The position numbers and the translations under genes were made by a program. Shown one piece after another: positions 1-8,172 of a DNA stretch of 64,000 nt. Numbering within the stretch: the first letter of the stretch is position 1; each line of letters starts with the position of its first letter. The DNA is from Lactococcus taiwanensis (lineage in GTDB: Bacteria; Bacillota; Bacilli; Lactobacillales; Streptococcaceae): the NCBI RefSeq assembly GCF_014905395.1, contig NZ_BNDT01000004.1, forward strand, positions 1-64,000. The letters are read 5' to 3'. Under the pieces are notes generated by a model. That model made no database searches. It was not told the origin of the DNA and saw only the letters and a list, made by a program, of their open reading frames with translations.

Positions 1-93
1 GATATTAGCGATCCAGCCCATCGATCCCCCTTTATTTGTGATTGCCCCTGCAATCAAACCAATAATAGCTCCTACTATTAACGACCAAATCAT
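1..93 (-). CDS. GlsB/YeaQ/YmgE-type stress membrane protein, C-terminus outside the window
   Basis: The reading frame begins with MIWSLIVGAIIGLIAGAI and continues with a Gly-rich NKGGSMGWIAN stretch before leaving the window at base 1. This Gly-rich hydrophobic pattern is typical of the GlsB/YeaQ/YmgE (transglycosylase-associated) family of very small three-helix membrane proteins, often linked to general stress in Gram-positives. An AGAAAGAGG ribosome site lies just upstream of the ATG. An inverted repeat, GTATGCA/TGCATAC (110–144), sits in the leader. Only 31 codons are visible, so the family call rests on the N-terminus. Confidence 0.75.
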   Translation of the reverse strand, partial: MIWSLIVGAIIGLIAGAITNKGGSMGWIANI

Positions 94-270
94 AAAATAC
101 CTCTTTCTAGTATGCACTGTCTTTTTAGGTAATTTATTGCATACATCTTTAATATTAATCTAACATAATAAGAAAACGTCTTCAAGAAATCTGACTCGCT
201 TTTCTCTGTTTTAACATAATTCCAAAGAGTTACTGGTAATTTTAAACGTCCAATTTAAAATGTAAATAAT

Positions 271-299
271 TGTAAAAAAAAAAGAGTCAACTACTCTTT
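271..299 (-). terminator. Intrinsic terminator of the K+ channel gene
   Basis: AAAGAG and CTCTTT pair across the stop codon. Read on the minus strand they are followed by a run of ten T residues. Confidence 0.75.
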
Positions 300-641
300 C
301 GTATTTTTATGCTTGCGGTTGTGTGCAGAATAGACAAATGATTTCGCTATAACGGAAATAAACATGGCCATAAAACCGAGGCCTACGGTAGCGTAACACA
401 TCGTAAAGATTTTACCGATTGCTGTGATAGGGTGTAAATCTCCATAACCAATCGTTGTTAAAGTAATAAAACTCAGATACACTGCATCTAGTGGACTCAT
501 CTTCTCTACACTGGTGTAAAAAAGTGTTCCTATCCCTAAAGTAGCAATAATTAGGGCAAAGAGAGCTCGCGTATCTTTAGACTTAAAAATAAACTTAAAA
601 GATTGAAATAATTCTTTTATTGATAATAATAACGAAAACAT
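291..641 (-). CDS. Two-helix potassium channel (Ion_trans_2 family)
   Basis: 116-residue membrane protein. It has a hydrophobic helix near residues 24–43, a pore region ending in the K+ selectivity filter TTIGYGD (about residues 62–68), and a second helix at about 78–100. This TM–pore–TM plan is that of KcsA-like or small LctB-type channels, which assemble as tetramers in the cell membrane and conduct K+. There is no RCK domain, so gating by a cytoplasmic nucleotide sensor is not expected from this polypeptide. The start is supported by AAAGGA eight bases upstream. It appears to be monocistronic with its own terminator. Confidence 0.88.
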   Translation of the reverse strand: MFSLLLSIKELFQSFKFIFKSKDTRALFALIIATLGIGTLFYTSVEKMSPLDAVYLSFITLTTIGYGDLHPITAIGKIFTMCYATVGLGFMAMFISVIAKSFVYSAHNRKHKNTKE

Positions 642-705
642 CCTTTTTTCCTTTATTGAAGTTAACTTTTATAGCAATTTTTTCTATAAGTCCATAAAAT
701 TTCCA

Positions 706-846
706 CTAAGGAGACTGAATTGGGACAAGAACTTCCAGCACGCGCTTATACCATAAATATGCTGCAAGGCTTATTAATAAAATAATTACTATAAAAACTA
801 CAAGATTCAACAAGAACGTAATGATCGGTTTGCGAGAAGAATGCAT
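706..846 (-). CDS. Small single-pass membrane protein (46 residues)
   Basis: The frame starts MHSSRKPIITFLLNLV, has a hydrophobic helix at about residues 8–31 and a short basic tail (YKRVLEVLVP). A near-perfect ribosome site (AAAGGAGG) lies about 7 bases before the ATG. It is 36 bp downstream of the DUF1294 gene on the same strand, so the two are probably co-transcribed. I do not recognise a family; the call rests on the ribosome site, the clean hydrophobic profile and the spacing. Confidence 0.6.
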   Translation of the reverse strand: MHSSRKPIITFLLNLVVFIVIILLISLAAYLWYKRVLEVLVPIQSP

Positions 847-882
847 CTGATACCTCCTTTCTTTAATCATAATGTTGTATTT

Positions 883-1149
883 TTAGAGGTGAGCTAACCC
901 TAGCATGATAATGAAATCAATGAGAAGACCAAACAGCCAAGTTATACGAAAATACCATTTCCTTGTCTTATGATGACAAAGCATACCAGCTAAAAAAGCC
1001 CCTACTCCTCCAGCGAGCAAAGCTGAGCTAATTAAAGTTTTTTCTGATATCCTCCACTGATGTAAGCGTGCCTTATGTTTATCAATAGCATAGATTATAA
1101 ATACTAAGGCATTCCATAGTATCAGGAACAAAAATAAAATATCCTTCAT
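883..1149 (-). CDS. DUF1294 family membrane protein
   Basis: 88 residues with about three hydrophobic segments and the DUF1294 signature: YAIDKHKA near the N-terminus, then RISEKTLISSALLAGGVGAFLAG and a conserved HHKTRKWYFR. The family is widespread in Firmicutes and proteobacteria, sometimes fused to a cold-shock domain; its function is not established. The ribosome site is AGAAAGAG before the ATG. It probably forms a transcript with the 46-residue membrane protein that follows. Confidence 0.85.
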   Translation of the reverse strand: MKDILFLFLILWNALVFIIYAIDKHKARLHQWRISEKTLISSALLAGGVGAFLAGMLCHHKTRKWYFRITWLFGLLIDFIIMLGLAHL

Positions 1150-1296
1150 TTTCTCTTTCTAAAGTAGCGGTTCAACTTTCTAGATAATTAAAATACTTTT
1201 CATTATGATAATAGTGACGTTATCTTTATAATACTCTATCCATTTAACCATAAGCCATAAAGGTCTGCAAGCTTTACATTTATTTCTTTTTCTAAT

Positions 1297-1335
1297 AATC
1301 AAAGGGTAACCTACTTTAGATTACCCTTTGATTCG
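1297..1335 (-). terminator. Intrinsic terminator after the acyltransferase gene
   Basis: A 13-bp perfect stem, AATCAAAGGGTAA paired with TTACCCTTTGATT around an 11-nt loop, lies directly after the acyltransferase stop codon (minus strand). Confidence 0.75.
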
Positions 1336-1339
1336 CCCT

Positions 1340-3220
1340 TTACTGGTCCATCTCTTCTAATATATACTTACCTATATACTCCGCTCCATAATATGAAGGA
1401 TGATTGGTATAATCATACATGACGATGGAATTTATGGTAGAAGGTGAACTTTCTTTCACTCCATTTGAGAGTAGCGAACGAATATCAAGCACCTTTATAT
1501 TCGCATCCGGATGCTGATTCAATGCTTTTTCAAAGAGCTTATTCATTGCATCAGAATACTTATTTAAACTCCTATCCGCAACACTATGTGAATTGTTCGC
1601 TGTATTAGTCATATAGATTTGGATGCCTTGATCTTGGAAAAAATGTATAAGTTTTGAAAATTGTACGAAGTATCTTTCCTCAAATTCTTCTGACGGGATA
1701 CGAATTTTCACCCCATTAACAACCATAGTGGCCTGGTCAGCAAAACCAAATATTAAGAGGGCTTTTTTAGGGTGGTATTTATCAATTGCATCTTGCCAAT
1801 AATTGAGATAACCTTGGAATGACTTGAACGCAGGGAGACTTTGTCCATCTGCTGAAATAAGATATTCAGGATCCATAATACTGCCATTCCCTACACCATA
1901 GACTAGAAGTTTATATTCATTACTATTGCTATCCTTCTGAGCTTGATTGATTCCAAAAGCGATACGACGAGACCATGAATCGCCGACAATGAGCAAAGGG
2001 GTCTTACCTTTTTCAATAATGGGATTAGTACCTACCCACTTTTCGGCTATTTCTGGTTGAGACGATACAATTCTCATTTTTGTTAAGGCGGGGGCAGATG
2101 TCCCCAAAATCATCAACAAAGGCAAAATTATAACAACTGAAAAAGCTATTTTTGATGTTTTAAACTTTATTAATTGTTCAAAAAGTTTGTTTGAAACAAT
2201 AGCTACGGTTATAGAAAGTATCAATTGCAGTCCCATTAAAGCCAGGGTATTGCTAATTGTAATGCCTAAAATAGTTTGGATATTCGCCTGAGTGACAAAA
2301 ACAATTACGGGAATGTGCCATAAGTACAGTGAATAGCTAATTTTCCCAAGATAGGTTAAAGGAGGTTGCTCTAATATCCATTTAAAAAGGTGCTTTCTAT
2401 TAGTGATTGAAAAATAAAACATCAAAAAACCAATTAAAAGAGTGTAGGAGAGAAACATTCCCCTGAACAACTTCATGTCATTAAGTTTAAAGCAGAATGT
2501 TTCCAGCATCAGCACACACACTACCATATATGAAGGAATTATAAGTTTTTTAGATGAGAGTTCTTTATATTTAGATGACAATGCTGCAAAGATTCCGCCT
2601 ATCAAAAATGAGGATATTCTGGAAAAAGTTGAATAATAAAGAGAGTTAAAATCAAAGTGAAAAGAACAATAGAATGTTGCCAAAACCAAAAAAGTGGTCA
2701 AAATTATTGTTGATCGGATATACTTTTCCCGGAAATTATTTTTTAACCTTTGAATATTAAAAACAAGATAGACGTAAAAAGGATAGACTAAATAAAATTG
2801 CATCTCAATAGCAATAGACCACATATGTAGCAAGGGTGATTTGGTACCTGATTCCCAATATCCGCTGTTATGTGCGATCTCATACCAATTAACCGCACCA
2901 ATACTAGTGTAGAATAATTCCTGATGCACTCTATTAATTATGGGTATTACGGGCAAGTTTGTGAACACAAAAATGACTACTCCCAACATTACAATCATCG
3001 GAGGGTAAATACGTGAAATCCGTCGCCTAAAAAAAGAGAGCAAGTTAATATTATGGCTTTCACCTTGCTCAATTATTAAAAAGTGCGTGATAATATATCC
3101 TGATAGAACAAAAAATAGTTCTACACCCACAAAACCTTGCTTGAAAATCCCGAAATGAAAAAGAAGGACCATCAATACTGCTATACCTCGAAAACCATCT
3201 AAATACTTTATTCGCTTCAT
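1340..3220 (-). CDS. OatA-like membrane O-acyltransferase (acyltransferase-3 + SGNH)
   Basis: 626 residues in two parts. Residues 1–370 are an acyltransferase-3 domain with the N-terminal YLDGFRGIAVLMVLLFHF motif (the catalytic-type His is in LLFHFG), RRRISRIYPP and about ten membrane helices. Residues 400–626 form an extracellular SGNH domain with GDSWSRR as block I and NHPSYYG (Asp/His block) near the C-terminus. This is the architecture of OatA, which moves acetyl groups across the membrane and O-acetylates peptidoglycan muramic acid, giving lysozyme resistance. Teichoic-acid or polysaccharide acyltransferases share the same plan, so the exact acceptor is uncertain. An AAGAGG ribosome site supports the start. 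It is a single-gene unit. Confidence 0.8.
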   Translation of the reverse strand: MKRIKYLDGFRGIAVLMVLLFHFGIFKQGFVGVELFFVLSGYIITHFLIIEQGESHNINLLSFFRRRISRIYPPMIVMLGVVIFVFTNLPVIPIINRVHQELFYTSIGAVNWYEIAHNSGYWESGTKSPLLHMWSIAIEMQFYLVYPFYVYLVFNIQRLKNNFREKYIRSTIILTTFLVLATFYCSFHFDFNSLYYSTFSRISSFLIGGIFAALSSKYKELSSKKLIIPSYMVVCVLMLETFCFKLNDMKLFRGMFLSYTLLIGFLMFYFSITNRKHLFKWILEQPPLTYLGKISYSLYLWHIPVIVFVTQANIQTILGITISNTLALMGLQLILSITVAIVSNKLFEQLIKFKTSKIAFSVVIILPLLMILGTSAPALTKMRIVSSQPEIAEKWVGTNPIIEKGKTPLLIVGDSWSRRIAFGINQAQKDSNSNEYKLLVYGVGNGSIMDPEYLISADGQSLPAFKSFQGYLNYWQDAIDKYHPKKALLIFGFADQATMVVNGVKIRIPSEEFEERYFVQFSKLIHFFQDQGIQIYMTNTANNSHSVADRSLNKYSDAMNKLFEKALNQHPDANIKVLDIRSLLSNGVKESSPSTINSIVMYDYTNHPSYYGAEYIGKYILEEMDQ

Positions 3221-3274
3221 TACTAAATCCTCTTATTACAGTTATAAAGACGCTCAAGTTACTACTGTGTCTTT

Positions 3275-3312
3275 ATTCTTATTCTATTATTATAAGATAT
3301 TAGAATAAGAAT
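3275..3312 (-). promoter_or_regulatory. Promoter of the acyltransferase gene enclosed by a 12-bp inverted repeat
   Basis: ATTCTTATTCTA (3275–3286) and its exact complement TAGAATAAGAAT (3301–3312) flank a 14-nt centre that holds a minus-strand -10 TATAAT (3289–3294). It lies 55 bp upstream of the start codon. The placement suggests an operator around the -10; the binding protein is unknown. The rest of the 3221–3550 gap contains only the next terminator. Confidence 0.55.
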
Positions 3313-3428
3313 TTAGATTTATTTTTTATCATGAAAAAGTCTAAATTTTGATTTTCTATCCTTAGTTATACCACCGAACATCTTCTAATTTAACTCCATA
3401 AGATTATTTCTAGTAACAGTTTTAAACA

Positions 3429-3456
3429 AAAAAACACCAACTCTTTTGGTGTTTTC
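3429..3456 (-). terminator. Intrinsic terminator downstream of the Cpl-7/transglycosylase-like gene
   Basis: AAAACACCAA and TTGGTGTTTT form a 10-bp stem around CTCTT, followed on the minus strand by a T-rich run. It lies about 95 bp beyond the stop codon at 3551. Confidence 0.75.
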
Positions 3457-3550
3457 ATTATTGATTTTGCTGGAATAAACCAGCCCTAACATCTTATGAG
3501 CGGTTTTATATGACACACTTATTTTATTTAGAAGAGGTGCTCGTCAGCGC

Positions 3551-4141
3551 TTAATTATATACGACCCAGCTTCCTGCTGGAAGTTTACTTGCCATAGCAA
3601 TTTGTTCGGCAAGAGTCATCCCTGAGTATTCACCATGTCCGAGCAGTTGGAAAGCTCCATAAGCCCCTGAACTAGCATTCACACTATTGACAAGACCATT
3701 AGATTCATGAGTAATGATATACGCCCACTCGCTTGCAGAGTATCCTGCAGCATTCGCTGTATTGCTTGCCATATAATTTGCTAATGCTTGAACATCAACT
3801 TGCCCAGATGTTTGGCTCAAATTAAGCCCACCCGCTGTAGTTGCTACAGATGTAGATGCAGCTTTAGTAGGTTGTGTTTCAACAGTGGTAGTTTTAGAAA
3901 CAGTCGTTTTAGTAACTTTTCCTGTCAAAATATTATTGACTTCCGTTTGAATAGCTTGGGCATCCAACCCCTTTGCCTTCAAGTTGGTAATACGTGTATC
4001 ACCATCACCGTAACTTCCGTTAATAACTTCTAACGCAACATCATGTGTTGATGTAGCAGGTGTATCTGCATGAGCGATACCGCCAACAAACATAAACGAT
4101 GCAACTAAACCAGTTGAAATAGCAACTTTACTGAATTTCAT
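3551..4141 (-). CDS. Secreted cell-wall protein: Cpl-7 repeat plus transglycosylase-like domain
   Basis: 196 residues. A Sec signal peptide ends at about residue 25 (GGIAHA-DTP). Residues 33–72 (VALEVINGSYGDGDTRITNL) match the CW_7/Cpl-7 repeat, which binds peptidoglycan muropeptides. A Thr-rich linker follows. The C-terminal 80 residues (SASEWAYIITHESNG, SGAYGAFQLLGHGEYSG, ending GSWVVYN) resemble IsaA/SceD-type transglycosylase domains, with the Glu of THES as candidate catalytic residue. It probably cuts or remodels peptidoglycan outside the membrane. It is monocistronic with a long leader and a CiaR-type promoter, fitting an envelope-stress role (inference). Confidence 0.8.
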   Translation of the reverse strand: MKFSKVAISTGLVASFMFVGGIAHADTPATSTHDVALEVINGSYGDGDTRITNLKAKGLDAQAIQTEVNNILTGKVTKTTVSKTTTVETQPTKAASTSVATTAGGLNLSQTSGQVDVQALANYMASNTANAAGYSASEWAYIITHESNGLVNSVNASSGAYGAFQLLGHGEYSGMTLAEQIAMASKLPAGSWVVYN

Positions 4142-4410
4142 TTAGACCTTTCGATTTCGCCACTAGGATTACTCCATAAGACTATCACAGCCCAGTCTGT
4201 ACTCCATCATCATGGTTACTTCCCATACACATCATAAAGTCTATTAACGCTTGTGTAGGATTACCGTAAGCAGTTTAACGTCATTGCACGCTATGGACGT
4301 TAGCTTCTTTAAAAAGAAAATTTCTTAGCCTAAACTCTTAACCTCATTAAGCTAAATTTTCTCAGAAAGCTTTAAAAATGTAGTTTTTAAAATTAATATT
4401 TCGTATGAGG
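4142..4410 (-). promoter_or_regulatory. Long structured 5' leader of the Cpl-7/transglycosylase-like gene
   Basis: From the predicted start site near 4408 to the ATG there are about 265 untranslated bases. They can form a TAACGTC/GACGTTA stem (4276–4302) and an AGACT/AGTCT stem (about 4180–4199), and contain two copies of GTAATCCTA about 80 bases apart. I could not match it to a known riboswitch class; a regulatory RNA is an inference from its length and pairing. Confidence 0.4.
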
Positions 4411-4414
4411 GCTT

Positions 4415-4447
4415 ATTATAGTATCATTACCTTAACTAAAACTTAAT
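4415..4447 (-). promoter_or_regulatory. CiaR-type promoter: ATTAAG-N5-GTTAAG-N10-TATAAT
   Basis: On the minus strand two TTAAG direct repeats separated by 5 nt are followed, after exactly 10 nt, by a consensus -10 (TATAAT, 4415–4420). This matches the streptococcal CiaR site NTTAAG-N5-WTTAAG that replaces the -35 of activated promoters, apart from G in place of W in the second half-site. The ciaRH pair lies in the same window (19102–21215). The target is the secreted wall protein at 3551–4141. Confidence 0.6.
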
Positions 4448-4481
4448 CAAATTATGTATACTAAGTGTGCAATTTTTGCTT

Positions 4482-4664
4482 TTATGAATAGATATTCTTT
4501 TTATAACTTAAGGTTAATCGGAGACATGAGATTTTATCTGTTCCTTTACAATGTTTCCCATAATAGTCCTCTTCTACTAACATAAATTTCTCATTTATAG
4601 GTCTTTTTTTCATAAACTTCCAATATATATGCTTTTCATTAAATGATTGCAGAATGTTTTTCAA
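4482..4664 (-). CDS. Small hypothetical protein (60 residues), TTG start
   Basis: Frame beginning MKNILQSFNEKHIYWKFMKK, rich in Lys, Tyr and Asn, with no signal peptide or membrane helix and two Cys. I do not recognise a family. The case for a real gene is the strong ribosome site (TAAGGAGAGG) correctly spaced before a TTG start. It ends close to the CiaR-type promoter of the gene downstream. It could also be a chance frame in AT-rich DNA. Confidence 0.4.
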   Translation of the reverse strand: MKNILQSFNEKHIYWKFMKKRPINEKFMLVEEDYYGKHCKGTDKISCLRLTLSYKKNIYS

Positions 4665-4701
4665 GTATACCCTCTCCTTACGTGCTTAATAATTCTCGTT
4701 T

Positions 4702-4719
4702 TATTAACATTTGTTAATA
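4702..4719. promoter_or_regulatory. 18-bp perfect palindrome, operator-like
   Basis: TATTAACA-TT-TGTTAATA lies between the small frame at 4482–4664 and the menA promoter. Symmetry and intergenic position suggest a dimeric repressor site; no regulator is encoded nearby. Confidence 0.4.
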
Positions 4720-4745
4720 CAAAATACCAGATATTGTGCTTTGTA

Positions 4746-4774
4746 TTGATTGTTCACGCTTAATTAAGTATAAT
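4746..4774 (+). promoter_or_regulatory. menA promoter
   Basis: TTGATT-N17-TATAAT, a near-consensus vegetative promoter about 130 bp upstream of the menA start codon. Confidence 0.7.
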
Positions 4775-4905
4775 AAACTGTATGTGAGTAAGATAAAGAT
4801 AACAAGTATTTGTCTATTTTCTCATTAACTCTCTCAAAGGCATTTAATATATAGAAAGAAAAATTTTCTATAAACTGTGTTCTTATTCAACAAAAAAGGA
4901 TAATT

Positions 4906-5865
4906 ATGAATTTTAAAATTTTTTTGGAACTCGTGGAAATTAAGACTAAAATTGCCAGTATCTTCCCTTTTATAATCGGTTTACTTTTCAGTTTGTGCTA
5001 TTTTAACGAATTTGTTCCCCTCTTTACATTACTTTTTCTCCTAGCGATGCTTCTCTTTGATATGACCGTAACTGCTATTAATAACTATCAAGACTATGTC
5101 AAAGCCAAGGATGAGCATTATAAAAATGAACAAAATATTATTGGACAAGCCAATCTTTCACCCTCATTTGTTCGTAACCTGATTATTGTGATGCTTTTAA
5201 TCAGCTTAAGCTTAGGGCTTAGCATCGCTTATTTCACAGGATGGCTCTTCTTGTTTGTGGGTGCCGTTGTATTTTTTATTGGTGTTTTTTATACATATGG
5301 TCCTATTCCGCTGTCGCGCATGCCTTTAGGAGAAATATTTTCTGGGGGAACAATGGGCTTGGGGATCTTTACAATGGTCGTTTTGATCAATACTAATTCC
5401 TCGCCCATCTTTAGATTTTCTATCAATTTTTCTCAAAACCGTTTTGCTTTAACAGGATCTATTTTTGCAGTATTTGCACTCATTATCGCAAGCCTCCCCC
5501 TCATTTTTACTATTGCGAACATTATGCTAGCCAACAACTTAAGAGATCTGGACACCGACATCAAAAATCACCGTTATACGCTCGTTTACTATATTGGAAG
5601 AGTCACTGGAATGAAACTTTTCCGAGTGTTGATGTATGGTTCTTATGTTGCCATCTTACTGGGATTGGTACTTCGACTTTTCGACTGGCCTATCTTAGTC
5701 ACTTTCCTTACCTTTCCTCTCATTCAAAAGAATTTGAAAGCTCATGCCAAGGAGGTTCCTGCCCCCCATAGTTTTGTATATTCCTTAAAAAATATGGTCC
5801 TTTTTAATAGCAGCTATGCACTCGGTCTTCTTTTTTCTCTCATCTGGCAGAGTGTCATAAAATAA
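4906..5865 (+). CDS. menA: 1,4-dihydroxy-2-naphthoate polyprenyltransferase MenA
   Basis: 319-residue UbiA-family integral membrane protein with eight or nine predicted helices. The first Asp-rich prenyl-diphosphate motif is NNYQDYVKAKD (about residues 60–70) and the second is NNLRDLDTD (about 210–218). MenA attaches a polyprenyl chain to 1,4-dihydroxy-2-naphthoate to give demethylmenaquinone, the substrate of MenG encoded nearby at 7426–8166. Menaquinone supports quinone-dependent electron transfer in lactococci, including haem-dependent respiration. The ribosome site is AAAGGA before the ATG. It ends in a terminator shared with the convergent ClC gene. Confidence 0.92.
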   Translation: MNFKIFLELVEIKTKIASIFPFIIGLLFSLCYFNEFVPLFTLLFLLAMLLFDMTVTAINNYQDYVKAKDEHYKNEQNIIGQANLSPSFVRNLIIVMLLISLSLGLSIAYFTGWLFLFVGAVVFFIGVFYTYGPIPLSRMPLGEIFSGGTMGLGIFTMVVLINTNSSPIFRFSINFSQNRFALTGSIFAVFALIIASLPLIFTIANIMLANNLRDLDTDIKNHRYTLVYYIGRVTGMKLFRVLMYGSYVAILLGLVLRLFDWPILVTFLTFPLIQKNLKAHAKEVPAPHSFVYSLKNMVLFNSSYALGLLFSLIWQSVIK

Positions 5866-5890
5866 AAAAGTGGTTATAACCACTTTTTTA
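5865..5890. terminator. Bidirectional terminator between menA and the ClC gene
   Basis: AAAAAGTGGTT and AACCACTTTTT form a long perfect stem with A and T runs on both sides, serving both convergent genes. Confidence 0.85.
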
Positions 5891-7426
5891 TTTTTCAGTC
5901 AAAACTTTTCGAAGTTCTTCTCTTGCAAGAAGCTCATCCTCTCGTTTAATCAAAATAGTCAGGTAATCTCCCGCTTGGAGCTCCGTCTTTCCTTGAGGAA
6001 TGATATCGCGGCCTGAGCGGTGAACTGAAACAAGTAAGCACCCTTCTGGAAGAGCAAGTTGGGCAACTGTCGAATGATCTGCGATAGAATCAAAAGGCAC
6101 TATTGTTTCAAACATCATCTGTCCTTCTTCAACTTCCTGTTTTCCTTCACGGTCATCAAGCATTATTTCTAATAATGAATCATAGATAGGCGCAGCATGC
6201 AATAAGTCTGCAACGACATAGGCAACTAGTGAAACCAGAGCAAGTGGCAACAAATGATCAAACGATCCCGTCATTTCAACTAAAAGTAAAATACCTGTCA
6301 TCGGGGCACGTACAATCGCGGTAAAGGTGCCAGCCATCGCCAGAATCACAAAATTTGCAAAGAGATGATGGGGCAGTTGAAAACCATTAATCACGATTGT
6401 AGCAAAGACAGCCCCAAGACTCGCTCCTAAAACTAATAAAGGAAAGAAAATTCCACCTGGAACACCAGAAGCGTAAGAAATCATCGAAATCACATACTTG
6501 CTAACTAAAATAACGCATAAAAAACCAAGTCCCATTCCAAAACTAAAGCGTTCCATTAAATGGTGTCCACTCCCGACCACAAGCGGAAAAATTAGGGCAG
6601 TGACTGCAACAACAGCAAAACTGATAAAAACTCTTAAAAATGAAGAATTAATCTTTTTCATTAACCCTTGACTTTTTAATAAAGTCCAGTTATAAAATGC
6701 TCCGAAGAACCCTAACACAACTCCTAAAAGAAGTAATAACCAATAATCAGACAGTTCGATTGAACCAACAATTTGAAAATGAAAGACTGGCTCAGCACCA
6801 AATATCAGTCTTGAAACCATATCAGCTACCATCGCTGAAGCCATACAAGTAACTAAAATAAGAGGAGAAAAGTACTTAAATACTTCCTCCAGTGTGAACA
6901 TTACTCCAGAAAGGGGAGCATTAAAAGCCGCGGAAAGTCCAGCAGAAGCGCCTGAGGCAATAAGGATCCTTTTATGTCGCTCTGTTTCGGCTAAACGACT
7001 TGATACCATTTGCCCCATTGAAGCACCTAATTGGATAGAAGGGCCTTCTCTCCCTAAAGAGAGCCCTCCTAACATTGCCAGTGTTCCTGCAACGAACTTA
7101 GAAAAAGCTGTCGTGAACCAATTATTTTTAAAATAGCCCTGCAATTGACCCTTTACTTGGGGAATCCCTGAACCCGAACTCATGGGATAGCGCTTCATCA
7201 AAAAAGTAATCACTGCAGTGAGGAGAAGTAAGCCCAGAATAAGCAAAGGAAGCGTAAGCAACTGATGGCTTGTAAAGTTATAAATTTTTAAACCAAGGTT
7301 TTCTGCCTTTTCTAGTGCAAGGCGATAAAGACTCGTCAAAAAACCCGCAGATAACCCCACGAGTACGCTTAAGAACAGGAGATAAAGGTTTTTATTCGTT
7401 GATTTTTCAATATCTTTGAGTTTCAT
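5888..7426 (-). CDS. clcA: ClC-family chloride/proton antiporter or channel with C-terminal TrkA-C domain
   Basis: 512 residues. The ClC core (about residues 15–415) shows the anion-site motifs GSGIPQVKG, GREGPSIQLG (near residue 125; its Glu is the gating-type Glu) and GGIFFPLLVLGA. Residues 430–505 form a TrkA-C/RCK-C-like regulatory lobe (CLLVSVHRSGRDIIPQGKTELQAGDYLTILI), found on a subset of bacterial ClC proteins. It moves Cl- (or F-) across the membrane, possibly in exchange for H+, which matters for acid resistance. Its ATG overlaps the menG stop in TAATG, so translation is probably coupled. Confidence 0.9.
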   Translation of the reverse strand: MKLKDIEKSTNKNLYLLFLSVLVGLSAGFLTSLYRLALEKAENLGLKIYNFTSHQLLTLPLLILGLLLLTAVITFLMKRYPMSSGSGIPQVKGQLQGYFKNNWFTTAFSKFVAGTLAMLGGLSLGREGPSIQLGASMGQMVSSRLAETERHKRILIASGASAGLSAAFNAPLSGVMFTLEEVFKYFSPLILVTCMASAMVADMVSRLIFGAEPVFHFQIVGSIELSDYWLLLLLGVVLGFFGAFYNWTLLKSQGLMKKINSSFLRVFISFAVVAVTALIFPLVVGSGHHLMERFSFGMGLGFLCVILVSKYVISMISYASGVPGGIFFPLLVLGASLGAVFATIVINGFQLPHHLFANFVILAMAGTFTAIVRAPMTGILLLVEMTGSFDHLLPLALVSLVAYVVADLLHAAPIYDSLLEIMLDDREGKQEVEEGQMMFETIVPFDSIADHSTVAQLALPEGCLLVSVHRSGRDIIPQGKTELQAGDYLTILIKREDELLAREELRKVLTEK

Positions 7427-8166
7427 TACTTATTTCCAATGCGAATATTAGTTTTGGGTTTAGCTGATTTTGTAGCAAAATGAGTGGCTACTGCTCCCCC
7501 ACCATGTCGTTTATACCGAACGCTGATAAAACCTGCTTCTTCAAACAGAGCCTTGAGCGTCTTAGCGTCAGGAAAATCTTGTGCAGATTTTTGTAACCAT
7601 TGATATTCTTTTAAGGATTTTGCGAATAATTTTCCAAAAAGAGGCATGAGATGTTTGAAATAAAAATTGAAAGCTTGCTTATAGCCTGGTAAGTCAGGAT
7701 GTGAGGTCTCAATACATACCGCCTTGCCTCCTGGTTTAAGCACTCGGTAAATTTCACGCAGGACAGTCAGATAATCAGGAGTGTTACGTAAACCATAGCC
7801 AATGGTAACAACATCAAAAGTGTTATTTTCAAAAGGAAGTGCCATTGCATTGCCTTGTAGCAAGGAGATGTTTTCTACCTTTTTTTGATTGATTTTTTCT
7901 TGAGCTACCTCTAGCATGTTTTCAGAAAAATCTAAGCCGACTACATGCCCTTTTTCCCCCACTGCTGTTGCTAAATCAAATGTCCAATCGCCTGTCCCGC
8001 AGCATAAATCCAGTGCTGACAGACCGGTAAGTGGCCCCATTTGCTTCATCGTAGCCGCCCGCCAAAGATCATGTTGTTTAAAACTGATAATGGCATTCAT
8101 TTTATCATAATCTGCAGAAATATTATTAAATATCTCATGCACCCGTTCTTCATTCACTTTTGTCAT
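7426..8166 (-). CDS. menG: Demethylmenaquinone methyltransferase MenG/UbiE
   Basis: 246 residues. It is an SAM-dependent class I methyltransferase with motif [13 protein letters not shown] (about residues 51–62), GLDFSENML, and the UbiE signature [10 protein letters not shown] plus [13 protein letters not shown]. It converts demethylmenaquinone to menaquinone, the last step after MenA. The ATG has no ribosome site: a -10 TATACT with an extended TGG lies only 6 bases upstream, so the mRNA is probably leaderless. The stop overlaps the ClC start codon. Confidence 0.92.
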   Translation of the reverse strand: MTKVNEERVHEIFNNISADYDKMNAIISFKQHDLWRAATMKQMGPLTGLSALDLCCGTGDWTFDLATAVGEKGHVVGLDFSENMLEVAQEKINQKKVENISLLQGNAMALPFENNTFDVVTIGYGLRNTPDYLTVLREIYRVLKPGGKAVCIETSHPDLPGYKQAFNFYFKHLMPLFGKLFAKSLKEYQWLQKSAQDFPDAKTLKALFEEAGFISVRYKRHGGGAVATHFATKSAKPKTNIRIGNK

Positions 8167-8172
8167 ATATTT

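Noticed and set aside
4142-4410. A known riboswitch, such as the c-di-AMP (ydaO/yuaA) type common before cell-wall hydrolase genes, in this leader.
   Set aside because: The conserved core motifs of that class are not visible; I kept it only as an unassigned structured leader.
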